Below are positions 8,137 to 15,035 of a DNA stretch of 30,386 nucleotides, piece after piece. The stretch spans positions 1-30,386 of the forward strand of contig CAJPNZ010000028.1 of NCBI GenBank assembly GCA_905372155.1. Reading direction: 5' to 3'. This stretch comes from Propionibacteriaceae bacterium. Lineage in GTDB: Bacteria; Actinomycetota; Actinomycetes; Propionibacteriales; Propionibacteriaceae. The stretch's first letter is position 1. Every line of letters begins with the position of its first letter. The notes beneath the pieces are model-generated. The model saw only the letters and a program-made list of their open reading frames with translations, did no database searches and was not told the origin of the DNA. The translations under genes were made by a program, and so were the position numbers.

Positions 8137-9411
8137 ATGCACCTGCTGGGATCGACTTTCTTCTGCGAGGTGCCCGATGGCTGGGCCGAGGTACGGGAGC
8201 CGGGCTGTGTGATAGCGACGGCGCCGGCTTCCGTGCTGGGTTTCACGCCCAACGCGGTTCTCAGGGAATCCCGGGTCGAGGGGCACCCCGACACGTTGGC
8301 GGCCATCAGCCAGGCGAATCTTCGTGCGTTCGGGAAGGAGGCGCCGGGCACGCTGGTGGTGCGGGTCGAGGCGGTGCGATGCCGCGGGGTGGAGCATCGA
8401 CGGATCTGGACGCTCTCCCCGGTCACGAACGAGGAGATTCACGGCAACATTCTCTGTCTTCTGAGCATTCAGGAACTCGCCGTCGTCGACGGCGTGGTCG
8501 CTGAGCTGACTGTGACGTTGCCTCTCGTCGAATGGTCGCCGGGCGATCAGCACGAGACGATCGCGGAATCGCTGGCGGCCATGCCGGTCGCGGAGCGCAC
8601 CGCACCGCCCACAGAATCGAACGCGCCCCCGGTCGTATTGGACGAGTGGGCGACGGCATATGACGGGGCACCCCGGGAGGATCTCAGCGTGATCAAGCCT
8701 CCCGTTCTCGTGTTGCAGGCCGAACCGATCGTGCTCAGCGATGAGGCGAGCACGATCTTCCTGAACAGCGCCAGGACGCGGGTGTTTCCTCCTGTCACGG
8801 GCGAGCTGAGGAAGGAGCTGGCTGCCGCGGAGCTGGTGGACTACGACGGAAATCTTTCCAGCGCCGGTTTCTGGTATGTCGACCACGTTCTGAGCGGCGA
8901 GGCCTGGAAGATTCGGGTGGCAGCTCCCAAGGTCACCGAGTTCAGGTTCTGGATAACGGATTCCACGACGATGTTCGTGGTCCCACACCCCGAGCTCGAG
9001 GGTCGGAAATTCTTGGGATACTGCCCCTCGAACGACCTGTTCCGTCTCCTCCTGGCCTGGGTGGAGGCGTTCCCGTCGTGGCCGTTCGACATGCACCTGG
9101 AGCTGAGCCGCGCGGAGCTACAGGCCAAACTCGAGCAGAACGTGACGCCCGGTCTCCATGTGGGCGGTGTGGGCGAGTTCGTGGAGCAGCGGTGGACCTA
9201 CATGTCCTTGAGCGACGGCTTTGATGAGCCGGTCCTCAACTGGGTTCACACGCACACGCGAGGAGACGCGGTGAGCTGGGTCAATCCTTCCCTGCGCAAC
9301 ATCCGGCGTCTCATTTCCATTCAGCAGGATCACGACGATCCGTTCTGGCTGCGTCTGGTCGGGACCATCGCGGGTCTCGACCCGGCAACGGGAAACAGGA
9401 GGAATACATGA
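8137..9411 (+). CDS. Unknown protein heading the effector operon
   Basis: 424 residues, no signal peptide, no membrane helix and no family I can name with certainty. The first ~140 residues (F-F-C-E-V-P-D-G-W motif near the start, beta-rich, ending A-E-L-T-V-T-L-P-L-V-E-W) recall the LpqN/PsbP-like fold found in some actinobacterial proteins. After a Pro/Ala-rich hinge (~145-165), a second alpha/beta part follows. It is cytosolic by sequence and overlaps the small helical protein by ATGA, so production is coupled to the effector. By position it could be a substrate-specific chaperone, as EspG is in mycobacterial systems; no homology to EspG is claimed. The start ATG has an AAAGGG site 8 bases upstream; a well-placed out-of-frame ATG lies at 8085. 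Confidence 0.6.
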   Translation: MHLLGSTFFCEVPDGWAEVREPGCVIATAPASVLGFTPNAVLRESRVEGHPDTLAAISQANLRAFGKEAPGTLVVRVEAVRCRGVEHRRIWTLSPVTNEEIHGNILCLLSIQELAVVDGVVAELTVTLPLVEWSPGDQHETIAESLAAMPVAERTAPPTESNAPPVVLDEWATAYDGAPREDLSVIKPPVLVLQAEPIVLSDEASTIFLNSARTRVFPPVTGELRKELAAAELVDYDGNLSSAGFWYVDHVLSGEAWKIRVAAPKVTEFRFWITDSTTMFVVPHPELEGRKFLGYCPSNDLFRLLLAWVEAFPSWPFDMHLELSRAELQAKLEQNVTPGLHVGGVGEFVEQRWTYMSLSDGFDEPVLNWVHTHTRGDAVSWVNPSLRNIRRLISIQQDHDDPFWLRLVGTIAGLDPATGNRRNT

Positions 9412-9758
9412 CCTACTACAAAGTGAACGCCCCGGCCTGCAACAGCATCTTCTCGAAGGTCGAGGGGGAGTGTTCGAATGCGTCGACGGCTCACACATCG
9501 GTGTCGGGTGACATCGACACGCTCGGTTCCCTGTGCACGGGGAAGAGTGCGAAGCTGGCGGCACGTTTGAATGCCGTCTACAACCGGGTTCTGACGGCAG
9601 GGATGACCGGGGCCGAGCAGCAGATCACCGATGCCGTGGCCGGGGGACGCTCAGCCGTTACGGCCATTCAGGCGGGGGACCACGAGATGGCGGACCAGAC
9701 CGAGCGAGCTGCCAACATCGTGGACGAGGTCCGCATCACGGATGGGAAGAAAGTATGA
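9408..9758 (+). CDS. Small helical ESX-like partner of the downstream effector
   Basis: 116 residues, mostly helical, with a Gly-containing loop near the middle (T-A-G-M-T-G) and no W-x-G motif. Size and position match WXG100-like or DUF6507-type proteins and the small partners (Lap type) that pair with LXG effectors for type VII export. It contains three cysteines in the first ~45 residues. Unlike the WXG-like gene at 51-395 it uses ordinary C/G-ending codons. The ATG overlaps the preceding stop by ATGA, and its own stop overlaps the effector ATG in the same way, so unknown protein, partner and effector form one translationally coupled unit. The pairing is inferred from context. Confidence 0.65.
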   Translation: MTYYKVNAPACNSIFSKVEGECSNASTAHTSVSGDIDTLGSLCTGKSAKLAARLNAVYNRVLTAGMTGAEQQITDAVAGGRSAVTAIQAGDHEMADQTERAANIVDEVRITDGKKV

Positions 9759-10978
9759 GCATCATCGACACGAGCGGCCTTGAGGACTGGCCGGATCCAG
9801 CCTCGTTGTTCAGCGCGGCTTCCAGCCTCATGGAGCACGGCGCCAGCTTCGCGGAGCACGTGGAGGGAGCACACAGCACGTGGAAGGGCCTCGGTGCTTG
9901 CTACGAGACTCCCCACCAGGATCTCTTGTACTCGGCGCTGAACCCGGCCCTGCAGTCCAGCCAACACGCCTCGGACGGGTGCGTCAGCGTCAAAGCGGCC
10001 ATGACGCTGTTCGCCGATGAGGTCTCCGCCCTCAAACCGGAGCGCGATGAGTTGGTCAAAGAAGCCGCCAGTTTTGATGCCAAATCTATCCCTGAAGATG
10101 GGGAGGGTCGACAGGGCTACATGGATGAGGCCGTGGCTCTCAAGGGAAAGATCGTGGTACTCGTCCAGAAGTACGAAGCCGCGATCAACACCTGCTTCGA
10201 ACAGCTGGCGGCGATCGGGGACGACGGCCTGCCAACACCGAATGTCCCTGCATGGTCCGGAGTCCCAGGGGACACCATGATAGCTGCTCTGGGCGCTGTA
10301 GGTGAGAGTAGGAAGGTGGACGTCGAGCGCATCATCAGACGTTTCGTCGTCCGCGTTTTCGGGCACGATTTCAAAATGCCCTACTGGATGAGCCACGCCA
10401 AATCCCGGTATTGGGACTGGAAGTCGTGGCTTTTCCGACCCAATCAGCCGGGAAGCATCCTGAGCCGCTTTCGCACTGCACTGACCGAAACGTTTTTAGG
10501 TCCTCCACCGGGACGATACGGCCCGGCAACCGTGATCCGTCCTCCCAACATCACGGGGTCGTGGGGGCTCGGAAGAGAACACAGTTTGCAGACCCGAACC
10601 GGCACGTCCGCTCTCGGGCGCGTGGCAGGACGCGGCCTCTTCGTCCTCGGGGTCGGCTTGACCTACAGCAGTGAGTACGAGAAAGCCGACAAACGATACC
10701 GCGAACAAAACCCGGAACTCACCGCCAGCGAACGGCAATCACGCGTCACCGAGAGCGCTACCGTGCGAACAACCTCACAGGTAGCGGCAGCCGCAGGAGC
10801 AGGAGCTCTGGTTGGCTCCATCCTCCCTGTAGGAGGAACCGCCGTCGGCTTGGCAGTGGGCGCCGGGGTTGGGTTCGTAATGAGCATCGAAACCGGCGAA
10901 GGCAAGACTGTCGGGGACCACATCGCAGACTTCGGCGAGGGAGTTTGGAATGCACTCAAAAACCCGTTTGGCGGATGA
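9755..10978 (+). CDS. Putative type VII effector: WXG/LXG-like N-terminus, glycine-zipper toxin C-terminus
   Basis: 407 residues, starting at an ATG that overlaps the previous stop (ATGA); a longer frame from 9533 is a shadow of the partner gene. Residues 1-160 are a helical bundle with one W-K-G near residue 43, like the export domain of LXG effectors. Residues 160-278 are a linker rich in Trp, Arg and Pro. Residues 279-407 are a separate module repeated downstream. It carries a polar heptad-like helix (Y-S-S-E-Y-E-K-A-D-K-R-Y-R), then a Gly/Ala-rich hydrophobic segment with GTAVGLAVGAGVG at 361-373, a G-x-x-x-G-x-x-x-G-x-x-x-G glycine zipper. Such zippers form membrane pores in the streptococcal LXG toxin TelE, so a membrane-damaging toxin is a reasonable inference. 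The neighbouring small membrane protein fits its antidote. Confidence 0.65.
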   Translation: MSIIDTSGLEDWPDPASLFSAASSLMEHGASFAEHVEGAHSTWKGLGACYETPHQDLLYSALNPALQSSQHASDGCVSVKAAMTLFADEVSALKPERDELVKEAASFDAKSIPEDGEGRQGYMDEAVALKGKIVVLVQKYEAAINTCFEQLAAIGDDGLPTPNVPAWSGVPGDTMIAALGAVGESRKVDVERIIRRFVVRVFGHDFKMPYWMSHAKSRYWDWKSWLFRPNQPGSILSRFRTALTETFLGPPPGRYGPATVIRPPNITGSWGLGREHSLQTRTGTSALGRVAGRGLFVLGVGLTYSSEYEKADKRYREQNPELTASERQSRVTESATVRTTSQVAAAAGAGALVGSILPVGGTAVGLAVGAGVGFVMSIETGEGKTVGDHIADFGEGVWNALKNPFGG

Positions 10979-11427
10979 GAGGTGAAATAATGTCGCTAGA
11001 AATCATTGCCCCCGGAGCAATATTCACTGCGATCGGGCTCATTATTTTGGGCATCCTCTCACTCTGGAGAGGATGGGTAATTTACAGTGAACCCACACCT
11101 CGATTTGTCATAGGCTACAGAGGGTGGTCATCAACACCTCTCGCACTCCCTTACGGAGGCGGATTCATGCTATGCTTGGGAATAGCCGGCCTGAAGCCAA
11201 TTCTTCCCCGAGCTATAATGTTCGCAGTCAGCGTGACATGTTTCATCTGTTTCATCATCTTCATGCTGGGATTTTTGATCTGGTTTCCCCGATTCCTTCT
11301 TCCCCGCTGGTACCGCCGAGCCGTAAAGGCCGGCGTCCCACGCAACGACCCCAACGCCATGGGAGCCTTCAAAGCCCTCCCCGTGGAACAACAACGCGAA
11401 GCAGCCCAACGAGGAAAACAACGATGA
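10589..11427 (+). repeat. Tandem cassette, copy 1 (toxin C-terminus plus immunity gene)
   Basis: This 839-base unit is repeated at 11478-12316 with a constant 889-base offset and no net insertion or deletion: both stop codons, both ATGA overlaps and both ends keep the offset. Exact runs include 57 bases (10619-10675), 45 bases (10727-10771) and 71 bases (11320-11390). The middle, covering the toxin tail and the immunity helices, is much more divergent. Confidence 0.9.
10975..11427 (+). CDS. Putative membrane immunity protein 1
   Basis: 150 residues from the ATG that overlaps the effector stop (ATGA). A second ATG at 10990, with GAGAGG upstream, is the alternative start. I prefer 10975 because the paralogue at 11864 has exactly the same overlap, the same length and 14 residues before a shared A-P-G. 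About three membrane helices are visible (roughly 13-33, 57-77 and 82-106), followed by a basic cytosolic tail (F-L-L-P-R-W-Y-R-R-A-V-K-A-G-V-P). A membrane antidote suits a pore-forming toxin. The helical half differs from the paralogue while the last ~48 residues are almost identical. The immunity role is inferred from position and pairing. Confidence 0.6.
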   Translation: MRGEIMSLEIIAPGAIFTAIGLIILGILSLWRGWVIYSEPTPRFVIGYRGWSSTPLALPYGGGFMLCLGIAGLKPILPRAIMFAVSVTCFICFIIFMLGFLIWFPRFLLPRWYRRAVKAGVPRNDPNAMGAFKALPVEQQREAAQRGKQR

Positions 11428-11450
11428 CACCCCTCGACGCCACCAAATGA
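11424..11450 (+). other. Eight-codon mini-ORF at the cassette junction
   Basis: ATG at 11424 overlaps the immunity-1 stop (ATGA) and reads MTPLDATK before a stop at 11448-11450. It lies in the 50 bases between the two cassettes. It may be the remnant start of a lost gene or just junction sequence; too short to call a gene. Confidence 0.25.
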
Positions 11451-11456
11451 CAGCCC

Positions 11457-11867
11457 TTGAGACGGAGACACAACCAGCAGACCCGCACCGGCACATCGAC
11501 CCTCGGACGCGTGGCAGGACGCGGCCTCTTCGTCCTCGGGGTCGGCTTGACCTACAGCAGTGAGCACGAGAAAGCCAACAAACGATACCGCGAACAAAAC
11601 CCGGAACTTTCCGCAAGCGAACGGCAATCACGCGTCACCGAGAGCGCTACCGTGCGAACAGGATCACAGGTAGTCGCGTCAGCGGCTGCAGGTGCTGCAG
11701 TTGGCTCCATGATTCCAGTGGGAGGAACCACAGTCGGCCTCGCAGTGGGCGTCGGGGTTGGACTTGTAATGAGCATCGATACCGGCGACGGCAAAAGCTT
11801 GGGTGACCGCATTGCCGATGTTGGCGAAGGGTTCTGGAATTGGTGCAAAGGAACATTCAGCAGATGA
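11457..11867 (+). pseudogene. Orphan (headless) second toxin C-terminal module
   Basis: 136 codons at most, opening at a TTG without a ribosome site and limited upstream by an in-frame stop at 11448-11450. From Q at 11478 it aligns end to end with effector residues 279-407. The first ~62 residues differ at about five positions; the second half differs at about one in three. It keeps the zipper as GTTVGLAVGVGVG but ends W-N-W-C-K-G-T-F-S-R instead of W-N-A-L-K-N-P-F-G-G. It has no export domain of its own. The frame is fully open, so it is not decaying; it looks like a silent alternative tail kept for recombination, as orphan modules are in other polymorphic toxin loci. Its stop overlaps the second immunity gene by ATGA, exactly like the full effector. 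Confidence 0.75.
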
Positions 11868-12316
11868 TAGGTCACACAATTCTCATGGAAGGTCTCGCCC
11901 CCGGCGATATCTTCACCGCAATCTTCCTTCTTATCATCGGCGTCCTCTGCCTCTGGCAAGGCTGGGTAGCCTACACGGAACCTGTTCCCCGCTTCGTCGT
12001 CAACTACCGCGGCTGGACCTGCCCACCCCTCGCCATGTTCCACGGGGGTGTGGCCATGCTGCTCATGTCAGTACCGGCATTCAAACTCCCCCTCCCCAAG
12101 ATCGTAGCAGGAGTAATCGGGCTGACATGGCTATTCTGCGGACTAACCTCCCTGCTTGGCCTCTTCTTCTGGTTTCCCCGATTTCTTCTTCCCCGCTGGT
12201 ATCGCCGGGCCGTAAAGGCCGGCGTCCCACGCAACGACCCCAACGCCATGGGAGCCTTCAAAGCCCTCCCCGTGGAACAGCAACGCGAAGCAGCCCAACA
12301 AGGAAACCAACGGTGA
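11478..12316 (+). repeat. Tandem cassette, copy 2 (orphan toxin tail plus immunity gene)
   Basis: Second copy of the 839-base unit described at 10589-11427, separated from it by 50 bases. The near-identical flanks (11478-11660 and 12169-12314) surround a diverged core. Confidence 0.9.
11864..12316 (+). CDS. Putative membrane immunity protein 2
   Basis: 150 residues, the same length as its upstream paralogue, starting at an ATG overlapping the orphan module stop (ATGA); AAAGGA lies 11 bases upstream. The N-terminal ~100 residues contain about three membrane helices and differ clearly from immunity 1, while the tail from W-F-P-R-F-L-L-P-R-W onward is nearly identical. It presumably neutralises toxins carrying the module-2 tail, protecting against relatives that express that variant or against a switched version of this locus. 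Specificity is inferred from the pattern of divergence, not shown. No terminator is visible before the next gene at 12352. Confidence 0.6.
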   Translation: MIGHTILMEGLAPGDIFTAIFLLIIGVLCLWQGWVAYTEPVPRFVVNYRGWTCPPLAMFHGGVAMLLMSVPAFKLPLPKIVAGVIGLTWLFCGLTSLLGLFFWFPRFLLPRWYRRAVKAGVPRNDPNAMGAFKALPVEQQREAAQQGNQR

Positions 12317-12351
12317 GACGCTGAACCAGACACGGGCCGCCCAGCGTCCAC

Positions 12352-12978
12352 ATGGCAAACGCCCGTAGGCTGAGGGTCGTGTACGACGTCTCGGTGGTGT
12401 TGTTCGAGGGTTTCGAGCTACTCGACGTGTTCGGGCCGGTCGAGCTCCTCGCCCGGCTGCCCGAGGAGTACCGGATCATCTACGTGGCACCCGACACAGG
12501 GCCGGTTCGCAGCAGTCAGGGAGCAGAAATCGTGGTTCCCGTGTCCTTGAAAGACGCAGCACACTCCGACATCGTGTTCATGCCGGGCGGCCCCGGCACC
12601 CGCTGCTTGGTCCGCGACCAACAATTCCTTCAGATGCTCAGCCACGTGGCAGCCCCCGCTTCGATCGTCGTCTCGGTGTGCACCGGTTCAGCGGTTCTGG
12701 CGGCCGCTGGTTTGTTGAACGGATACCGGGCCACCTCCAACAAACGAGCCTTCGGCTGGGCGTCAGGACACGGGGACGAGGTCACATGGGTACGCAGGGC
12801 GCGGTGGGTGCATGACCGGAACCGTTGGACCTCCTCCGGGGTGGCAGCCGGCATGGACATGACGGCCGCGTTGATCGGTCACCTCACGGGCCCGGAAGCC
12901 GCGGCGACGGCCGCCCGTGAGATCGAGTTGGAGATTCACCCCGACCCTGCGTGGGATCCCTTCGCAGACCCCCGGTGA
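12352..12978 (+). CDS. DJ-1/PfpI family protein, isocyanide-hydratase-like
   Basis: 208 residues with the DJ-1/PfpI (class I glutamine amidotransferase-like) fold. Residues 15-31 (V-V-L-F-E-G-F-E-L-L-D-V-F-G-P-V-E) are the family opening. G79-G80 precede the elbow, and C110 in S-V-C-T-G is the nucleophile. D25 and the C110-T111 pair match the arrangement in Pseudomonas isocyanide hydratase, but the substrate cannot be read from sequence and related members are stress or repair proteins. No AraC-type DNA-binding tail is present, so it is not one of the DJ-1/AraC regulators. The ATG at 12352 lacks a clear ribosome site; it lies 35 bases after immunity 2 and could be read through from that operon. 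Confidence 0.8.
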   Translation: MANARRLRVVYDVSVVLFEGFELLDVFGPVELLARLPEEYRIIYVAPDTGPVRSSQGAEIVVPVSLKDAAHSDIVFMPGGPGTRCLVRDQQFLQMLSHVAAPASIVVSVCTGSAVLAAAGLLNGYRATSNKRAFGWASGHGDEVTWVRRARWVHDRNRWTSSGVAAGMDMTAALIGHLTGPEAAATAAREIELEIHPDPAWDPFADPR

Positions 12979-13127
12979 AGAATCCCGAAACGTCATCCGT
13001 GCCGTTACGATGTTTGGCACGTTCACGACCCTGAGGATCGACGATCGTGCGGCCCTTCGCACAGATGCTTTTCCACCGCGTACACAGGACATCGTCGCAC
13101 GGACCGTCGACAGTCGAAGGAGACCTG

Positions 13128-14387
13128 ATGATGAATCAACTGCACCCCGAGCAGATCAGCTGGCTGGACAGCATCGAGCATCGCGACTGGCTCGCACGGC
13201 ACCGGGAAGCGCTGCTGGACTTCTTCCAACCCGAGGTGGTGCTGCCCGGTGCGGGCTACGCCTACCTCGATTCGCAGGGCCGCGCCCTGCCCCGACTGGG
13301 ATCGCAGGTGTGGTTGGGCGCACGAATGCTGCACTGCTTCTCCATAGCAGCCATGCAGGGGCGCCCCGGAGCCGAGGACGTGGCCCGGCACGGCATCGGT
13401 TTTTACCTGAACGGCGCCGGCCGCGACACCGAGCACGGCGGATGGTTCCCGACCGTCGGAGGCGATTCCCCCAGCTCCCGTAAAGAACTCTACGGGCAGG
13501 CCCACATCCTGCTCGGCGCCAGTTCCGCCACCACCGCCGGAATTCCCGGGGGCGAGGAGCTGCTGGCAGCGGCCCTGGACGTCATCGAGAGGTTCTGGGT
13601 GGAGGCCGACGGCGCGGGCATCGATGTCTTCGACCGCGAATTCCACCAGGCCGAGCCCTACCGCGGCCAGAACGCCAACATGCACCTGACGGAGGCCTAC
13701 CTGGCGGCCTACGAGACGACCGGCAACGAGCGACTCCTGGAACGGGCCGCAAGAATCGCGCACCGCATCGCGGGCCGGGCCGCAGACGCCACGGAAGGGG
13801 CCTGGCGGCTCCCGGAACACTTCGATGCCGCCTGGCGAGAACTCCCCGACCACAATCGCGACGAACTCCGGCATCCATTCCAGCCCTACGGCTCCCAGCC
13901 CGGGCACTGGCTCGAGTGGTCGAAGTTGCTGCTCCAGCTCCGTGGCCACGGCATTCGGGAGGATTGGTTGCTGGACGCCTCCCGGAACCTCTTCGACGGC
14001 GCATTCCACGACGCCTGGGCGGACAACGGCGGTTTCTGCTACACCGTCGACTGGGACGGGAAACCCGTGGTGCCGGAACGGTTCTTCTGGGAGATCACCG
14101 AGGGCATCGGCGCGGCCGCAGGGCTGTTCCGCGCCACCGGTGAGCAGCGCTACGAGGACGCCTACCGTACCCTCTGGACCTACGCCGATGAACACGTCAT
14201 CGACCACGTGGACGGTTCCTGGTGGCAGGAACTCGACGTGCAGAACCGCCCCGTCACCCACACGTGGGAGGGCAAGCCTGACCTCTACCACGCCTATCAG
14301 GCCACCTTCTACGCACTGCTGCCCGAGAACCGGGGAATAGCTGCCTGGGTGCGAGACCAGCACCGAGGCGACATCGAAGCTGGTTGA
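13128..14387 (+). CDS. AGE-family sugar epimerase/isomerase
   Basis: 419 residues, an (alpha/alpha)6-barrel N-acylglucosamine 2-epimerase family enzyme. Members interconvert aldoses and ketoses or 2-epimers (GlcNAc/ManNAc epimerase, mannose isomerase, sulfoquinovose isomerase YihS). Family residues visible are the L-Y-G-Q-A-H helix (H126), R179 and H186 in Y-R-G-Q-N-A-N-M-H-L-T-E, the later G-H-W-L-E-W catalytic His segment, and a C-terminal Y-H-A-Y-Q. The style is closer to the mannose/sulfoquinovose isomerase group than to animal renin-binding protein; the substrate is not decidable. ATG at 13128 (or the adjacent 13131) follows an AAGGAG site by 5-8 bases; the frame opens upstream at 13047 without such a site. 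The stop codon lies inside a REP-like repeat, so the last two residues may come from that element. Confidence 0.82.
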   Translation: MMNQLHPEQISWLDSIEHRDWLARHREALLDFFQPEVVLPGAGYAYLDSQGRALPRLGSQVWLGARMLHCFSIAAMQGRPGAEDVARHGIGFYLNGAGRDTEHGGWFPTVGGDSPSSRKELYGQAHILLGASSATTAGIPGGEELLAAALDVIERFWVEADGAGIDVFDREFHQAEPYRGQNANMHLTEAYLAAYETTGNERLLERAARIAHRIAGRAADATEGAWRLPEHFDAAWRELPDHNRDELRHPFQPYGSQPGHWLEWSKLLLQLRGHGIREDWLLDASRNLFDGAFHDAWADNGGFCYTVDWDGKPVVPERFFWEITEGIGAAAGLFRATGEQRYEDAYRTLWTYADEHVIDHVDGSWWQELDVQNRPVTHTWEGKPDLYHAYQATFYALLPENRGIAAWVRDQHRGDIEAG

Positions 14388-14426
14388 GCCAGCTCGTGAG
14401 CGCTAGTGAACGGCTGAGTCGAAACC
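14382..14426 (+). repeat. REP-like element, copy A
   Basis: 45 bases bounded by GGTTGAGCC and GTCGAAACC. An inverted relative (copy B) stands at 14481-14523, sharing both ends and a GTGAG/GAAC core. The element overlaps the stop codon of the AGE-family gene. Confidence 0.6.
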
Positions 14427-14480
14427 CACCCGGCAACCGACAAGCAGACCCGATCACAAGACTCCAGACACAGTCACCAT

Positions 14481-14523
14481 GGTTTCGACACGAGCTGTTC
14501 GTTCCTCACAGCCCGGCTCAACC
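14481..14523 (-). repeat. REP-like element, copy B (inverted)
   Basis: 43 bases; read on the minus strand it begins GGTTGAGCC and ends GTCGAAACC like copy A, 54 bases away. Inverted paired copies between convergent genes fit a REP/BIME-like intergenic repeat, possibly also able to form a long stem as a transcription barrier. Confidence 0.6.
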
Positions 14524-14555
14524 GGCTTGGTTCGAAGAAACTTCGCGGAAAACGA

Positions 14556-14592
14556 AACGGGGAGGCATCCTGGGCCAGGATGCCTCCCCGTT
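14556..14592 (-). terminator. Rho-independent terminator after rplQ
   Basis: A perfect 16-bp stem (14556-14571 with 14577-14592) around a 5-base loop, GC-rich, followed on the minus strand by a T-rich stretch (TCGTTTTCC). It lies 10 bases past the rplQ stop and closes the ribosomal transcription block. Confidence 0.88.
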
Positions 14593-14601
14593 GCTCCGGA
14601 C

Positions 14602-14988
14602 TCAGTCCTCGTCCTCGGACTTCTTCTTCACCGGTTCGGTGACGAATTCCAGGACCGCCAGAGGCGCGGAATCGCCCTTGCGGATGCCGATCTTGGTGAT
14701 GCGGGTGCACCCACCGTCACGGCCCTGAAGAGTAGGTGCGATCTCCTCGAACAGTTTCGCCACCACGTCCCTGTCGGTCACCGATTTCAGCACCAGGCGA
14801 CGGGCGTGAAGGTCGCCGCGCTTGGCCTTGGTGACGAGCTTCTCGACCAGCGGCTGGACGCGGCGGGCCTTGGTCTCGGTGGTGGTGATGCGGCCGTGCT
14901 CGATGAGCTGGGTGGCCAGGTTGCGCAGGATGAGGCGCTCATGGGTGGGGCTACCACCCAGACGGGGGCCCTTGGTCGGCTTAGGCAT
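14602..14988 (-). CDS. rplQ: 50S ribosomal protein L17
   Basis: 128 residues, starting MPKPTKGPRLGG and containing the diagnostic H-E-R-L-I-L-R-N-L-A-T-Q-L-I-E-H and the T-x-x-K-A-R-R-V-Q-P-L-V-E-K motif. L17 sits at the peptide exit side of the large subunit. Last gene of the block, 47 bases after rpoA; the acidic/basic tail (K-K-K-S-E-D-E-D) is usual for actinobacterial L17. Confidence 0.97.
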   Translation of the reverse strand: MPKPTKGPRLGGSPTHERLILRNLATQLIEHGRITTTETKARRVQPLVEKLVTKAKRGDLHARRLVLKSVTDRDVVAKLFEEIAPTLQGRDGGCTRITKIGIRKGDSAPLAVLEFVTEPVKKKSEDED

Positions 14989-15035
14989 GTCTCAATTCTT
15001 TCGGTCTGGTCCCGAGCAGCGCTCGGTGTGGGTTC

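Noticed and set aside
8085..8504. Open frame starting at 8085 with a good ribosome site
   Set aside because: Beyond the first ~15 codons it is the shifted frame of the 8137 gene, Gly/Arg-rich and not protein-like; kept only as a possible leader.
10945..10989. Longer N-terminus for immunity 1 from 10945
   Set aside because: It would overlap the effector by 34 bases; the ATGA-overlapping ATG at 10975 is mirrored exactly in the paralogue.
11124..11450. Plus-strand frame across immunity 1 running to 11450
   Set aside because: Shadow of the immunity gene in another frame; only its last eight codons could be independent.
11428..11477. Frameshift joining immunity 1 to the orphan toxin tail
   Set aside because: The exact 889-base duplication and stop codons in the junction show a separate cassette rather than one broken gene; no slippery site is evident.
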